A stretch of DNA of 64,000 nucleotides from Pseudomonas sp. P5_109 (GCF_034009455.1 NZ_CP125380.1:3237501-3301500), one strand, 5' to 3'. Shown: positions 11,201 through 19,261, counted from the first letter of the stretch. Numbers and translations are program-made. The notes: generated from the letters alone by a model not told the origin.

Positions 11201-11360
11201 CCAGCCGCTGGGCCTGACGATCATCGGCGGGCTGATCTTCAGCCAGGTGCTGACGCTATACACCACCCCGGTGGTCTACCTCTATCTCGACAAACTGCGC
11301 CATCGCTTCAATAAATGGCGTGGGGTGCGTACCGATGCTGCTCTGGAAACTCCGCTATGA
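8253..11360 (+). CDS. muxC: RND efflux transporter subunit MuxC
   Basis: 1035 residues, a second HAE1-type RND pump subunit, clearly paralogous to MuxB but distinct. It begins MNLSGPFIKRPVATMLLSLA, and ATG at 8253 has AGGGGG 9-10 bases upstream. D401-D402 in GLVVDDAIVVLENI are the expected proton-translocating residues. The C-terminal bundle includes GVVKKNAILMIDLAL. Its last four bases overlap the opmB start (ATGA). Together with MuxB it should form the inner-membrane heteromeric pump. In P. aeruginosa MuxABC-OpmB contributes to resistance to several antibiotics including novobiocin and aztreonam; whether that holds here is inference. A short AT-richer run near 9850-9920 lies inside the gene and does not break the frame. 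Confidence 0.95.
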   Translation: MNLSGPFIKRPVATMLLSLAIMLLGGVSFGLLPVSPLPQMDFPVIVVQASLPGASPEVMASTVATPLERSFGTIAGVNTMSSRSSQGSTRVILQFDLDRDINGAAREVQAAINASRTLLPSGMRSMPTYKKVNPSQAPIMVLSLTSDVLEKGQLYDLASTILSQSLSQVQGVGEVQIGGSSLPAVRIELEPQSLNQYGVALDDVRNTIANANVRRPKGSVEDDQRLWQVQANDQLEKAKDYESLIIHYNGGAALRLKDVAKVSDGVEDRYNSGFFNDDAAVLLVINRQAGANIIETVNEIKAQLPALQAVLPASVKLNLAMDRSPVIKATLHEAEMTLLIAVALVILVVFLFLGNFRASLIPTLAVPVSLVGTFAVMYLYGFSLNNLSLMALILATGLVVDDAIVVLENISRHIDAGVRPMKAAYLGAQEVGFTLLSMNVSLVAVFLSILFMGGIIESLFREFSITLAAAIVVSLVVSLTLTPMLCARWLKPHTPGQENRLQRWSQRANEWMVGKYATSLDWVLRHKRLTLLSLFVTIGVNIALYVVVPKTFMPQQDTGQLIGFVRGDDGLSFSVMQPKMEIFRRAVLKDEAVESVAGFIGGTNGTNNAFMLVRLKPIKERNISAQKVIERLRKEMPKVPGAQLMLMADQDLQFGGGREQTTSQYSYILQSGDLGALREWYPKVVTALRALPELTAIDAREGRGARQVTLIVDRDQAKRLGVDMDMVTAVLNNAYSQRQISTIYDSLNQYQVVMEVNPKYAQDPITLKQVQVITADGARIPLSTIAHYENSLEDDRVSHEGQFASESISFDMAEGVTVEQGTAAIERAIAKVGLPEDVIVKMAGTADAFAATQKSQPFMILGALVAVYLVLGVLYESYIHPLTILSTLPSAGVGALLSIYALGGEFSLISLLGLFLLIGVVKKNAILMIDLALQLERHQGMAPLESIRSACLQRLRPILMTTLAAILGALPLLLSRAEGAEMRQPLGLTIIGGLIFSQVLTLYTTPVVYLYLDKLRHRFNKWRGVRTDAALETPL

Positions 11361-12838
11361 CTGAACGTTCGCTTTTCAACCTGGCTGCACCGCTGATCAC
11401 GGCCCGAGGCTCGCGTTTGTTGAGCCTGTCTCTGTGCGTGGCGATGCTCAGTGCCTGCGCCGTCGGCCCGGATTACCAGCGCCCGCAAACCGCCGAGCCA
11501 GCGCAGTACAAGGCCGCAGAAGGGTGGCGCCAGGCCAATCCGAGCGATGCCTTGGCGCGTGGTGCGTGGTGGGAGTTGTACGGCGACCAGCAGCTCAATG
11601 GCCTGATCGAGAAACTCAACAGCTCGAACCAGACGGTGGCCCAGTCCGAAGCCCAATACCGTCAGGCCCAGGCGCTCGTGCGCAGTGCCCGTGGGGCGTT
11701 CTTTCCGACGGTCGACCTTACGGCCGGCAAGACCCGTTCCAGCCAAGGCACTGGCAGCAGCAGCTCCAGCCTCAGCAGCTCTTCCAGTGGTATCCGCGAC
11801 ACCTATACCGCCCAGGCCGGGGTCAGTTGGGAGGCCGACATCTGGGGCAAATTGCGGCGTGGCCTCGAAGCCGATACGGCCAATGCCCAGGCGAGCTTTG
11901 CCGACCTGGCGGCCATGCGCCTGAGCCAACAGTCGGAACTGGTGCAGAACTACCTGCAATTGCGGGTGATCGATGGCCAGAAGCGCTTGCTCCAGGACAC
12001 GGTCGAGGCCTACCGGCGTTCGCTGAAAATGACTGAAAACCAGTACCGCGCCGGGGTTTCCGGCAAGGACGCAGTGGCCCAGGCGCAGACGCAGCTCAAA
12101 AGCACCGAAGCCGATATGATCGACCTGATCTGGCAACGCGCGCAGTTCGAGAACGCCATTGCCGTGCTGATCGGCCTGCCGCCGGCCGAGTTCAGCCTGG
12201 CGGAAAGCAGCGACATTCCACAGTTGCCGCAAGTACCCTTGGCACTGCCGTCGCAGTTGCTGGAACGTCGCCCGGACATCGCTTCGGCCGAACGCTCGGT
12301 GATCGCCGCCAACGCCAACATTGGTGTGGCCAAGGCTGCCTATTACCCGGACCTGACCTTGAGTTTGAACGGTGGTTACAGCAGCAGTACCTCGAAAGAC
12401 TTGTTCAGCCTGCCGAACCGCTTCTGGTCGGTCGGGCCGCAATTGGCCATGACCCTGTTCGACGGCGGCCAGCGCTCGGCGGAAGTCGACCGCAGTGAAG
12501 CGGCCTACGACGAAACGGTGGCCAAGTACCGCCAGACCGTGCTGGACGGTTTCCGCGAAGTGGAAAACTTCCTGGTGCAGCTCAAGGTGCTTGAGGACGA
12601 AGCCGTCGTGCGCCAACAGGCATTGGACGCTGCCCGCGAATCGTTGCGCCTGACCCAGAACCAGTACAAGGCCGGTTTGATCGCGTACATCGATGTGGTG
12701 GTGACCCAGGCCGCGGCACTGAACAATGAACGCAGTAACCTGGACCTGCTGCAAAGCCGCCTGATAGCCAGCGTGCAATTGATTGCCGCCCTGGGCGGTG
12801 GCTGGGACGGGCAGCTTGAGGTGAGCGAAAACCAATAA
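11357..12838 (+). CDS. opmB: Outer-membrane efflux channel OpmB (NodT/TolC family lipoprotein)
   Basis: 493 residues. A lipoprotein signal ends in the lipobox LSAC, with lipidation cysteine C34, so the protein is anchored in the outer membrane. The NodT-type start AVGPDYQRPQ is followed by two TolC repeats, each with long alpha-helices. Characteristic pieces are WWELYGDQQLNGLIEK, WEADIWGKLRRGLEAD, LLERRPDIASAERSVIAANANIGVAKAAYYP and a final DVVVTQAAALNNER. ATG at 11357 overlaps the muxC stop by four bases, which rules for this start over an upstream one at 11315. It provides the exit duct for MuxABC. It ends 20 bases before the REPIN array. Confidence 0.94.
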   Translation: MTERSLFNLAAPLITARGSRLLSLSLCVAMLSACAVGPDYQRPQTAEPAQYKAAEGWRQANPSDALARGAWWELYGDQQLNGLIEKLNSSNQTVAQSEAQYRQAQALVRSARGAFFPTVDLTAGKTRSSQGTGSSSSSLSSSSSGIRDTYTAQAGVSWEADIWGKLRRGLEADTANAQASFADLAAMRLSQQSELVQNYLQLRVIDGQKRLLQDTVEAYRRSLKMTENQYRAGVSGKDAVAQAQTQLKSTEADMIDLIWQRAQFENAIAVLIGLPPAEFSLAESSDIPQLPQVPLALPSQLLERRPDIASAERSVIAANANIGVAKAAYYPDLTLSLNGGYSSSTSKDLFSLPNRFWSVGPQLAMTLFDGGQRSAEVDRSEAAYDETVAKYRQTVLDGFREVENFLVQLKVLEDEAVVRQQALDAARESLRLTQNQYKAGLIAYIDVVVTQAAALNNERSNLDLLQSRLIASVQLIAALGGGWDGQLEVSENQ

Positions 12839-12858
12839 CGGTTGACCCCTGCAATCCC

Positions 12859-14390
12859 TGTAGGAGCTGGCTTGCCAGCGATGGTCGACAACGATAACGC
12901 TGTAAACCGGATAAACGCGGCGCACTGGAGTCCATCGCCAGCAAGCCGGCTCCTACAGTTTGGTGTTCACATTATTTCGGCCAGGACGCGGTCCCTTGTA
13001 GGAGCTGGCTTGCCAGCGATGGTGGATAACGATGAAGCGCATGAACCGGACAAACGCGGCGCACTTGAGTCCATCGCCAGCAAGCCGGCTCCTACAGTTT
13101 GGCGTTCACATCATTTCGGCCAGGACGCGGTCCCGTGTAGGAGCTGGCTTGCCAGCGATGGTCGTTAACGATAACGCGTACAAACAGGATAAACGCGGCG
13201 CACTGGAGTCCATCGCCAGCAAGCCGGCTCCTACAGTTTGGCGTTCACATCATTTCGACTCGGACGCGGTCCCGTGTAGGAGCTGGCTTGCCAGCGATGG
13301 TCGTCAACGATGACGCGCATGAACCGGACAAACGCGGCGCACTGGAGTCCATCGCCAGCAAGCCGGCTCCTACAGTTTGGTGTTCACATCATTTCGACCA
13401 GGACGCGGTCTCTTGTAGGAGCTGGCTTGCCAGCGATGGTCGTCAACGATGACGCGCATGAACCGGACAAACGCGGCGCACTGGAGTCCATCGCCAGCAA
13501 GCTGGCTCCTACAGTTTGGTGTTCACATCATTTCGACCAGGACGCGGTCCCGTGTAGGAGCTGGCTTGCCAGCGATGGTCGTCAACGATGACGCGCATGA
13601 ACCGGACAAACGCGGCGCACTGGAGCCCATCGCCAGCAAGCCGGCTCCTACAGTTTGGCGTTCACATCATTTCGACTCGGACGCGGTCCCGTGTAGGAGC
13701 TGGCTTGCCAGCGATGGTCGTTAACGATAACGCGTACAAACTGGATAAACGCGGCGCACTGGAGTCCATCGCCAGCAAGCCGGCTCCTACAGTTTGGTGT
13801 TCACATCATTTCGACCAGGACGCGGTCCCGTGTAGGAGCTGGCTTGCCAGCGATGATCGTGAAAGATGACGCGTACAAACTGGATAAACGCGGCGCACTG
13901 GAGTCCATCGCCAGCAAGCCGGCTCCTACAGTTTGGTGTTCACATCATTTCGACCAGGACGCGGTCCCGTGTAGGAGCTGGCTTGCCAGCGATGGTCGTC
14001 AACGATGACGCGCATGAACCGGACAAACGCGGCGCACTGGAGTCCATCGCCAGCAAGCCGGCTCCTACAGTTTGGCGTTCACATCATTTCGACCAGGACG
14101 CGGTCCCTTGTAGGAGCTGGCTTGCCAGCGATGGTCGTCAACGATGACGCGCATGAACCGGACAAACGCGGCGCACTTGAGTCCATCGCCAGCAAGCCGG
14201 CTCCTACAGTTTGGCGTTCACATCATTTCGACCAGGACGCGGTCTCTTGTAGGAGCTGGCTTGCCAGCGATGGTCGTCAACGATGACGCGTATGACCTGG
14301 ATAAACGCGGCGCACTGGAGTCCATCGCCAGCAAGCCGGCTCCTACAGTTTGGTGTTCACATCATTTCGACCAGGACGCGGTCCCGTGTA
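12859..14390. repeat. Tandem array of REPIN units, 139-bp period
   Basis: Eleven complete units start at 12859, 12997, 13136, 13275, 13414, 13553, 13692, 13831, 13970, 14109 and 14248. The first is 138 bases long and all others 139. A twelfth begins at 14387 and is cut by an IS after TGTA. Each unit has arms TGTAGGAGCTGGCTTGCCAG and CAAGCCGGCTCCTACA around a spacer of about 50 bases, followed by about 39 bases of linker (TTTGGCGTTCACATCATTTC and so on). Units differ at a few sites: linkers read TCGGCCAGG, TCGACTCGG or TCGACCAGG, and the spacers have at least three variants. The unit at 13414 has a changed right arm (AAGCTGGCTCC). I see no protein-coding signal here. Confidence 0.95.
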
Positions 14391-14395
14391 ATTGG

Positions 14396-14472
14396 ATGGA
14401 CTCGCCCAAGCCGAGGCGTCAATGCGCCACGGTGGCAGTCTAAACAGCCAACGACAGCGAGGGCGAGTCCAT
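14396..14472 (+). promoter_or_regulatory. IS left-end inverted repeat overlapping the recombinase start
   Basis: ATGGACTCGCCC at 14396-14407 is exactly complementary to GGGCGAGTCCAT at 14461-14472, and the latter includes the first two bases of the recombinase ATG (14471). The 12-bp stem could hide the start codon in any transcript entering from outside. The same 12-mer recurs at the right end (15811-15822). Autoregulation is an inference. Confidence 0.5.
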
Positions 14473-15573
14473 GAAAAATCATAGTTCGTTTGATCAATCC
14501 GTGTCTTCTTCCGATTTGTCGGCCTGCACAACCTTGGCGGTCGACTTGGCCAAACAGGTCTTTCAGGTCGCCGGTGAAGATATCCTCGGCCAGGTGCGCT
14601 ACGAGCAGCGGATCAAGTCGCGCGAGGCGTTTTATGATTTTCTCCGACAGTTGCCGGCGCATGTCGTGGTTTTGATGGAGACCGGTCCGGGTGCCCAGGC
14701 CTGGGCCCGGCAGCTGCAAGAGCAAGGTAATCCGGTGCGGATTCTTCCAGCCGGTTTGGTGGCCACACATCGCAGCGGGCCTAAAAATGATCGCAACGAT
14801 GCGCTGGCGATTCTGCGGGCCAATCGCGATGAAAAAATCTGCGCAGTACCGGTCAAAAGTGTTGCGGCGCTGGCAATGCAGGCGTTGCATCGTGCCCGCC
14901 AGGGCTATGTGCGTCGACGCACGGCCCTCAGTAATCAGATGCGCGGCCTGCTGCTTGAGCACGGCGTAGCCTTGGCACAGGGCGATGTTGCGATCAGCCA
15001 GAAAATCCCGCGGGTGCTGGAAGATGCCACCCAGCCGGTGCCGGGCCTGCTGCGTGAGCTGATCGACGAACTGTTGGCCGAGTGGCGCCATTTGGGCGAG
15101 CGCATCAGCGTACTGACGGGACGCCTGGAAGTGGCCGCCAACGCTGACATGACGGCGAAGCGGCTAATGACTGTGCGCGGCATCGGCCCGGTCACTGCCA
15201 CGGCACTGGTGGCCAAGGAAACCAAGCCTGAGCGATTTCCCAATGCCCGCAAGTTTGCCGCGTACTTTGGCATGGTGCCTGACCAGCACAGCAGCGGGGA
15301 GACGGTCCGGTTGGGGGGCATGACCAAGCGAGGTGATGCTTATTTACGCAGCCTGATGATCCAGGGGCCCATGCGGTGCTGCAACAACTACGACCTGATT
15401 CCCAGCAACCCGATGACCGCCGCTTGTTGCACTGGATGAGCCGGTTGGGCCGCAAGGAGGCTGCGATCAGGCTAGCCAACCGCAACCTGCGAATCGTCTG
15501 GGTGCTTCTACAGAATGACCAGACTTATCGTCGCCACGCGGGTGATGGCCAGCCAGCGACGATGGGCCACTGA
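14471..15573 (+). pseudogene. IS110-family DEDD recombinase, frameshifted near the C-terminus
   Basis: The first 298 or so codons give a normal IS110/IS1111 recombinase. The RuvC-like DEDD N-terminal domain has AVDLAKQVFQ, LMETGPGAQ and GPKNDRNDALAI; the C-terminal Transposase_20 domain has VRGIGPVTATALVAK and GMVPDQHSSGETVRLGGMTKRGDAYLR, with a candidate catalytic serine in HSSG. After SLMIQG the frame goes wrong at a G run near 15363-15367. The expected continuation AHAVLQQLRPDSQQP and the rest to the stop at 15573 lie in the -1 frame, which fits loss of one G. The shifted frame adds an unrelated tail and stops at 15439. The C-terminal 70 residues are therefore detached, and the enzyme is probably inactive unless the shift is a sequencing error or is bypassed. 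Confidence 0.85.
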
Positions 15574-15652
15574 GCGACAGAGTTCTGCCACCGAGGTACT
15601 AACCGTCTGACCCTCTGCTGAAAAAAATTGACCCCAGGTAAGACCGGCGTGG

Positions 15653-15800
15653 ATTGATGCCTAAGCTCCTACTGGCCTTCGAGGCCTGACTGTAATCGGC
15701 ATACCACGAGCTTTTCCAATTTTGGCCAGAAGCCGAAGACGGCTTCCACGAATAGGCCTAATACATAGATGCAACGGGGCAGCGGTTTTTCAAAAGCGGG
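15653..15800 (+). ncRNA. Candidate bridge/seeker RNA of the IS1111 element
   Basis: The non-coding right end can be drawn as two guide loops. Loop 1: outer stem ATGCC (15657-15661) with GGCAT (15698-15702), inner hairpin GGCCT-TCG-AGGCC (15674-15686). Its left side contains AGCTCCTAC (15664-15672), the exact complement of target GTAGGAGCT. Its right side contains CTGTA, sharing TGTA with the left half of the target. Loop 2: outer stem GCTTTT (15710-15715) with AAAAGC (15792-15797), inner hairpin GAAGCCG-AAGA-CGGCTTC (15729-15746). Its left side has TCCAATT, complementary to the IS left end AATTGGA. Its right side has ATACATAG (15761-15768), identical to the right junction. IS1111 members are known to encode such RNAs downstream of the recombinase. 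The ends of the RNA are not defined here. Confidence 0.5.
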
Positions 15801-15825
15801 TAGACAGTGGGGGCGAGTCCATACA

Positions 15826-15923
15826 TAGGAGCTGGCTTGCCAGCGATGATCGTGAAAGATGACGCGTACAAACTGGATAAACGCGGCGCACTGGAGTCCA
15901 TCGCCAGCAAGCCGGCTCCTACA
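15826..15923. repeat. Right part of REPIN unit 12, split by the IS
   Basis: TAGGAGCTGGCTTGCCAG through GGCTCCTACA completes the unit begun at 14387. Its spacer (GATGATCGTGAAAGATGACG) is the rare variant also found in the unit at 13831, and the two match base for base across the whole remaining unit. This points to copying within the array before the IS landed. Confidence 0.9.
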
Positions 15924-16096
15924 AGGTTTGTGTTGACGATGCGAGTTAATGTAAAACCTTAAAACAGGCGTTTCATCGGCCTGATGGCCTTTTGCTTATT
16001 TTGTGAGTGCGTTCTCATTTGGAATCAGTACAATCGCCGCATTTGCCCCCCAGCGAGAATCAATACCATTAACAGGGGCATGCGCGAGAAGTCCCC

Positions 16097-18178
16097 ATGC
16101 TCATCGGTAGCTATTCCCCCACCCTGGTTATCATTTCGCTCTGCGTAGCGATTCTCGCGTCATACACCGCCCTCGACCTGACCGGACGCATTGCCACCGC
16201 CAAAGGCCGCGCCGTGCATTTGTGGACCGCGGGCGGGGCCATTGCCATGGGCGTCGGCATCTGGTCGATGCATTTTATCGGCATGCTCGCGTTCAAGTTG
16301 CCGATCGACCTGGGTTACGACGGCATGATCACCCTGTTGTCGCTGCTGATCGGCGTGCTCTCCAGCGGTTTTGCCCTGTGGCTGGTCAGCCAGCCGCAAT
16401 TGCCGGCCTGGCAACTGGCCTTTGGCGCGTTGGTCATGGGTGCTGGCATCAGCGCGATGCACTACACCGGCATGGCGGCCATGCGCATGCAACCGGGCAT
16501 CGATTATGACCCGACGCTGTTCGGCGCTTCGCTGATGATCGCGGTCGGTGCATCGGGCGCGGCATTGTGGATCGCTTTCCATCTGCGCCAGCACACGCCT
16601 TATGTCCGCCTGATCCGTGGCGGCGCCGCCGTGATCATGGGCATCGCCATCGTCGGCATGCACTACACCGGCATGGCCGCTGCACGTTTTGCCGATGGCA
16701 GTTTTTGCGGGGCGGCGGTCAATGGCCTGAGCGGCAAGGGCTTGGACAACCTGGTGCTGATCACCACGCTGGCGGTGCTGAGCATCGCCTTGCTGACCTC
16801 GATCCTCGATGCACGCCTGGAGGCTCGCACCGCGAGCCTGGCGCAGTCGTTGACCGAGGCCAACCGGGAATTGACCCAACTGGCCCTGCACGACACCCTC
16901 ACCGGGTTGCCGAACCGGACGTTGCTCGCCGACCGAATCGATCAGGCCATGTCGCGGGTCCGGGAAGAAGGGGGCTGCTTTGCCCTGATGTTCATCGATC
17001 TGGACGGCTTCAAACCGGTCAACGATGCCTTCGGCCACCATATGGGTGATCTGCTGTTGCGCGAAGTGGCCCAGCGTCTGCGCGAAGACCTGCGCAGCCA
17101 GGACACCTTGGCGCGGATCGGCGGCGATGAGTTCGTGTTGCTGGTGCAATTGAGCGAACAGAACGACGCCTTGAACCTCGCGGCCCGTCAGGTCGGGTTG
17201 ATCGCGCGGGCGTTCCGGGTGACCGAACATGATCTGCATATCTCCGCCAGCGTCGGCATCGCGCTCTACCCGGGTAACGGCCAGTCCGCCCACGAGTTGC
17301 TGATGAACGCCGACGCGGCGATGTATCACGCCAAGGGCGCAGGTAAAAACGGCTACAGCTTTTTCGATGCGTCAATGAACAGCAACGCGCGCAAGCAGCT
17401 GCAATTGCTGCAGGATCTGCGCAATGCCGTGGAGCATCGGGAGTTCAGCCTGCATTACCAGCCCAAGTTCGACGCCGCCAATGGCCGTCCGGTGGGCGCC
17501 GAGGCCTTGTTGCGCTGGGAGCACCCGACGCAAGGAATGCTATTGCCGGACAAATTCATCGAACTGGCGGAAAAGACCGGGCTGATCATTCCGATCGGCG
17601 AGTGGGTGCTCAACGAAGCATGCCGCCAGATGCGCGAGTGGTACGTGCTGGGCTATACCGATTGGCGCATCGCGGTGAACCTGTCTGCCATCCAGTTTTG
17701 CCATGCGGGACTGGTCCAGAGCGTCGCCAAGGCCTTGGCCACTCACCATCTGCCGGCCAACAGCCTGACCCTGGAAATCACTGAAACCACGGCCATGAGC
17801 GATGCCGATGCGAGCATGACGGTGCTTCAGGAACTGTCGGAAATGGGCGTTGACCTGTCCATCGACGATTTTGGCACCGGCTATTCGAGTTTGATGTACC
17901 TCAAGCGCCTGCCGGCCAATGAACTGAAGATCGACCGCGGTTTTGTCCGCGACCTGGAGCACGACAGCGATGACGCCGCCATTGTTTCGGCCATCGTCGC
18001 CCTCGGCCAGGCGCTGGGGTTGCGCATCGTTGCCGAGGGAGTGGAGACGGGCTCGCAGCAAGACTTCCTGACGCGACTCGGTTGCGATTCGTTGCAGGGT
18101 TACCTGCTGGGGCATCCGCTGCCGGCCGCAGGTTTCATGATGGAAATCCATCGCGGCGAGGCACTGGTCGCCAGTTGA
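16097..18178 (+). CDS. mucR: MHYT-GGDEF-EAL bifunctional c-di-GMP enzyme, MucR-like
   Basis: 693 residues. The N-terminal MHYT sensor (about 1-235) has seven predicted membrane helices and three motif copies, SMHFIGM, AMHYTGM and GMHYTGM, thought to bind a metal facing the periplasm. The GGDEF domain follows, with an intact GGDEF active site at residues 342-346 (RIGGDEFVLLV) after FMFIDLDGFK-like sequence. The EAL domain begins with EALLRWEHP (E469) and retains EITETTAM, DDFGTGYSSL, LKIDRGFV and AEGVET, so both diguanylate cyclase and phosphodiesterase activities look possible. Architecture and length match P. aeruginosa MucR, which feeds c-di-GMP to alginate production. ATG at 16097 has GAGAAG upstream. 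No operon partner is visible. Confidence 0.9.
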   Translation: MLIGSYSPTLVIISLCVAILASYTALDLTGRIATAKGRAVHLWTAGGAIAMGVGIWSMHFIGMLAFKLPIDLGYDGMITLLSLLIGVLSSGFALWLVSQPQLPAWQLAFGALVMGAGISAMHYTGMAAMRMQPGIDYDPTLFGASLMIAVGASGAALWIAFHLRQHTPYVRLIRGGAAVIMGIAIVGMHYTGMAAARFADGSFCGAAVNGLSGKGLDNLVLITTLAVLSIALLTSILDARLEARTASLAQSLTEANRELTQLALHDTLTGLPNRTLLADRIDQAMSRVREEGGCFALMFIDLDGFKPVNDAFGHHMGDLLLREVAQRLREDLRSQDTLARIGGDEFVLLVQLSEQNDALNLAARQVGLIARAFRVTEHDLHISASVGIALYPGNGQSAHELLMNADAAMYHAKGAGKNGYSFFDASMNSNARKQLQLLQDLRNAVEHREFSLHYQPKFDAANGRPVGAEALLRWEHPTQGMLLPDKFIELAEKTGLIIPIGEWVLNEACRQMREWYVLGYTDWRIAVNLSAIQFCHAGLVQSVAKALATHHLPANSLTLEITETTAMSDADASMTVLQELSEMGVDLSIDDFGTGYSSLMYLKRLPANELKIDRGFVRDLEHDSDDAAIVSAIVALGQALGLRIVAEGVETGSQQDFLTRLGCDSLQGYLLGHPLPAAGFMMEIHRGEALVAS

Positions 18179-18181
18179 CCC

Positions 18182-18332
18182 GTGGCGAGGGAGCTTGCTG
18201 TGGCTAGGGAGCTTGCCGTGGCGAGGGAGCTTGCTCCCGCTGGGTCGCAAAGCGGCCCCCGCTTTTCAGCCTGCAGAGTCAACTGAAATCGCGACTGCTT
18301 CGCAGCCGAACGGGAGCAAGCTCCCTCGCCAC
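18182..18332. repeat. REP cluster, GTGGCGAGGGAGCTTGC type
   Basis: Three near-copies of GTGGCGAGGGAGCTTGC lie head to tail at the left (the middle one reads GTGGCTAGG), followed by CTCCCGCTGGGTCGCAAAGC. The cluster ends with the inverted arm GGGAGCAAGCTCCCTCGCCAC. It immediately follows the mucR stop. Confidence 0.88.
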
Positions 18333-18418
18333 AATGCTCTGTCGAATTCATGCAAAAACCGCCAATGGCGGTTATTCTTGCCCCCGACCGCTTAAGCTTT
18401 GATTGGGGGAAAGCTCGC

Positions 18419-19165
18419 ATGGATAAAGTCATCGTCATCACCGGCGGCAGCCGCGGCATTGGGGCCGCCACCGCTCTGTTGGCCGCCGCGCAGGGCTATC
18501 GGATCTGCATCAACTACCAGGCCGACGAACAATCTGCACTCAGCGTGCTGGAGCAAGTCCGCGCCCTCGGTGCGCAAGCCATTGCGGTACGGGCCGACGT
18601 CAGCATCGAAGACGAAGTCATCGCGCTGTTCAATCGGGTAGACAGCGAACTTGGCCGGGTCACCGCGCTGGTGAACAACGCCGGCACCGTCGGGCAAAAG
18701 TCCCGGGTCGACGAGATGTCCGAGTTCCGCATTCTCAAAATCATGAAAACCAACGTCCTGGCGCCGATCCTCTGCGCCAAGCACGCGATCCTGCGCATGT
18801 CGCCCAAACACGGCGGGCAGGGTGGCAGCATCGTCAACGTGTCTTCGGTGGCCTCGCGCTTGGGCTCGCCCAACGAGTACGTCGACTACGCGGCCTCCAA
18901 AGGCGCGCTGGACTCGTTCACCATCGGTCTGTCCAAGGAAGTGGCGGGCGAGGGGATTCGGGTCAACGCCGTGCGTCCGGGCTACATCTACACCGATTTC
19001 CACGCCTTGAGCGGTGATCCGGATCGGGTCAGCAAACTGGAATCGGCGATCCCGATGGCCCGGGGCGGACGTCCGGACGAAGTGGCGGAGGCGATTGTCT
19101 GGCTGCTGTCGGACAAGGCTTCTTATGCGACGGGGACGTTTGTTGATCTCGGTGGTGGTCGTTAA
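18419..19165 (+). CDS. SDR family NAD(P)-dependent oxidoreductase
   Basis: 248 residues, a classical short-chain dehydrogenase. The cofactor-binding TGGSRGIG is at residues 8-15, NNAG at 86-89, the catalytic serine lies in VSSVAS (about 142-146), and Y157-x3-K161 lie in YVDYAASK. The post-catalytic segment VNAVRPGYIYTDFHA and the C-terminal YATGTFVDLGGGR are standard. RADVS after strand 3 suggests NADP may be accepted, but cofactor and substrate cannot be assigned; FabG-like or glucose-1-dehydrogenase-like labels would be guesses. ATG at 18419 is preceded by GGGGAAAG. It ends 17 bases before the palindrome at 19182, upstream of the first Rhs gene. Confidence 0.9.
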   Translation: MDKVIVITGGSRGIGAATALLAAAQGYRICINYQADEQSALSVLEQVRALGAQAIAVRADVSIEDEVIALFNRVDSELGRVTALVNNAGTVGQKSRVDEMSEFRILKIMKTNVLAPILCAKHAILRMSPKHGGQGGSIVNVSSVASRLGSPNEYVDYAASKGALDSFTIGLSKEVAGEGIRVNAVRPGYIYTDFHALSGDPDRVSKLESAIPMARGGRPDEVAEAIVWLLSDKASYATGTFVDLGGGR

Positions 19166-19181
19166 GAGGAATTCGCGTGGT

Positions 19182-19207
19182 GTCTACTGTCATTCCTGAC
19201 AGTAGAC
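19182..19207. promoter_or_regulatory. Perfect palindrome upstream of the first Rhs gene
   Basis: Arms GTCTACTGTCA (19182-19192) and TGACAGTAGAC (19197-19207) are perfectly complementary with a TTCC centre. It lies 55 bases before the Rhs start. The half CTACTGTCA and a degenerate right half recur upstream of two autotransporters (40587-40608 and 44892-44913), which favours an operator or promoter element. With no T-run after it, a terminator for the SDR gene is less likely. Confidence 0.55.
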
Positions 19208-19261
19208 GTTCCTTCCGGGATGCGCCTAGATTCGCGGTAGTCTTTGAAGGGACGCCTCGAT

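Larger units (their letters stand above)
14391..15827 (+). mobile_element. IS110-family insertion sequence, IS1111 group
   Basis: The element interrupts REPIN unit 12 between TGTA (14387-14390) and GGAGCTGG (15828 on). A TA dinucleotide is present at both junctions (14389-14390 and 15826-15827), consistent with a shared core. Perfect 12-bp subterminal inverted repeats ATGGACTCGCCC (14396-14407) and GGGCGAGTCCAT (15811-15822) lie 5 and about 3 bases from the ends, the IS1111-group arrangement. It carries one recombinase gene (frameshifted) and about 250 bases of non-coding right end. Insertion of IS110-family elements into REP sequences is known in Pseudomonas and E. coli. I cannot name the ISfinder entry. 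Confidence 0.9.

Noticed and set aside
12859..14390. Regular array that might be taken for CRISPR
   Set aside because: The period is 139 bases, the spacers are nearly identical between units, repeats are REP palindromes, and no cas genes are near.
12842..14474. Series of overlapping 90-residue plus-strand frames with nearly the same sequence
   Set aside because: They are readings of the 139-bp REPIN array. Each spans two units, has no ribosome site, and varies exactly as the palindromes do.
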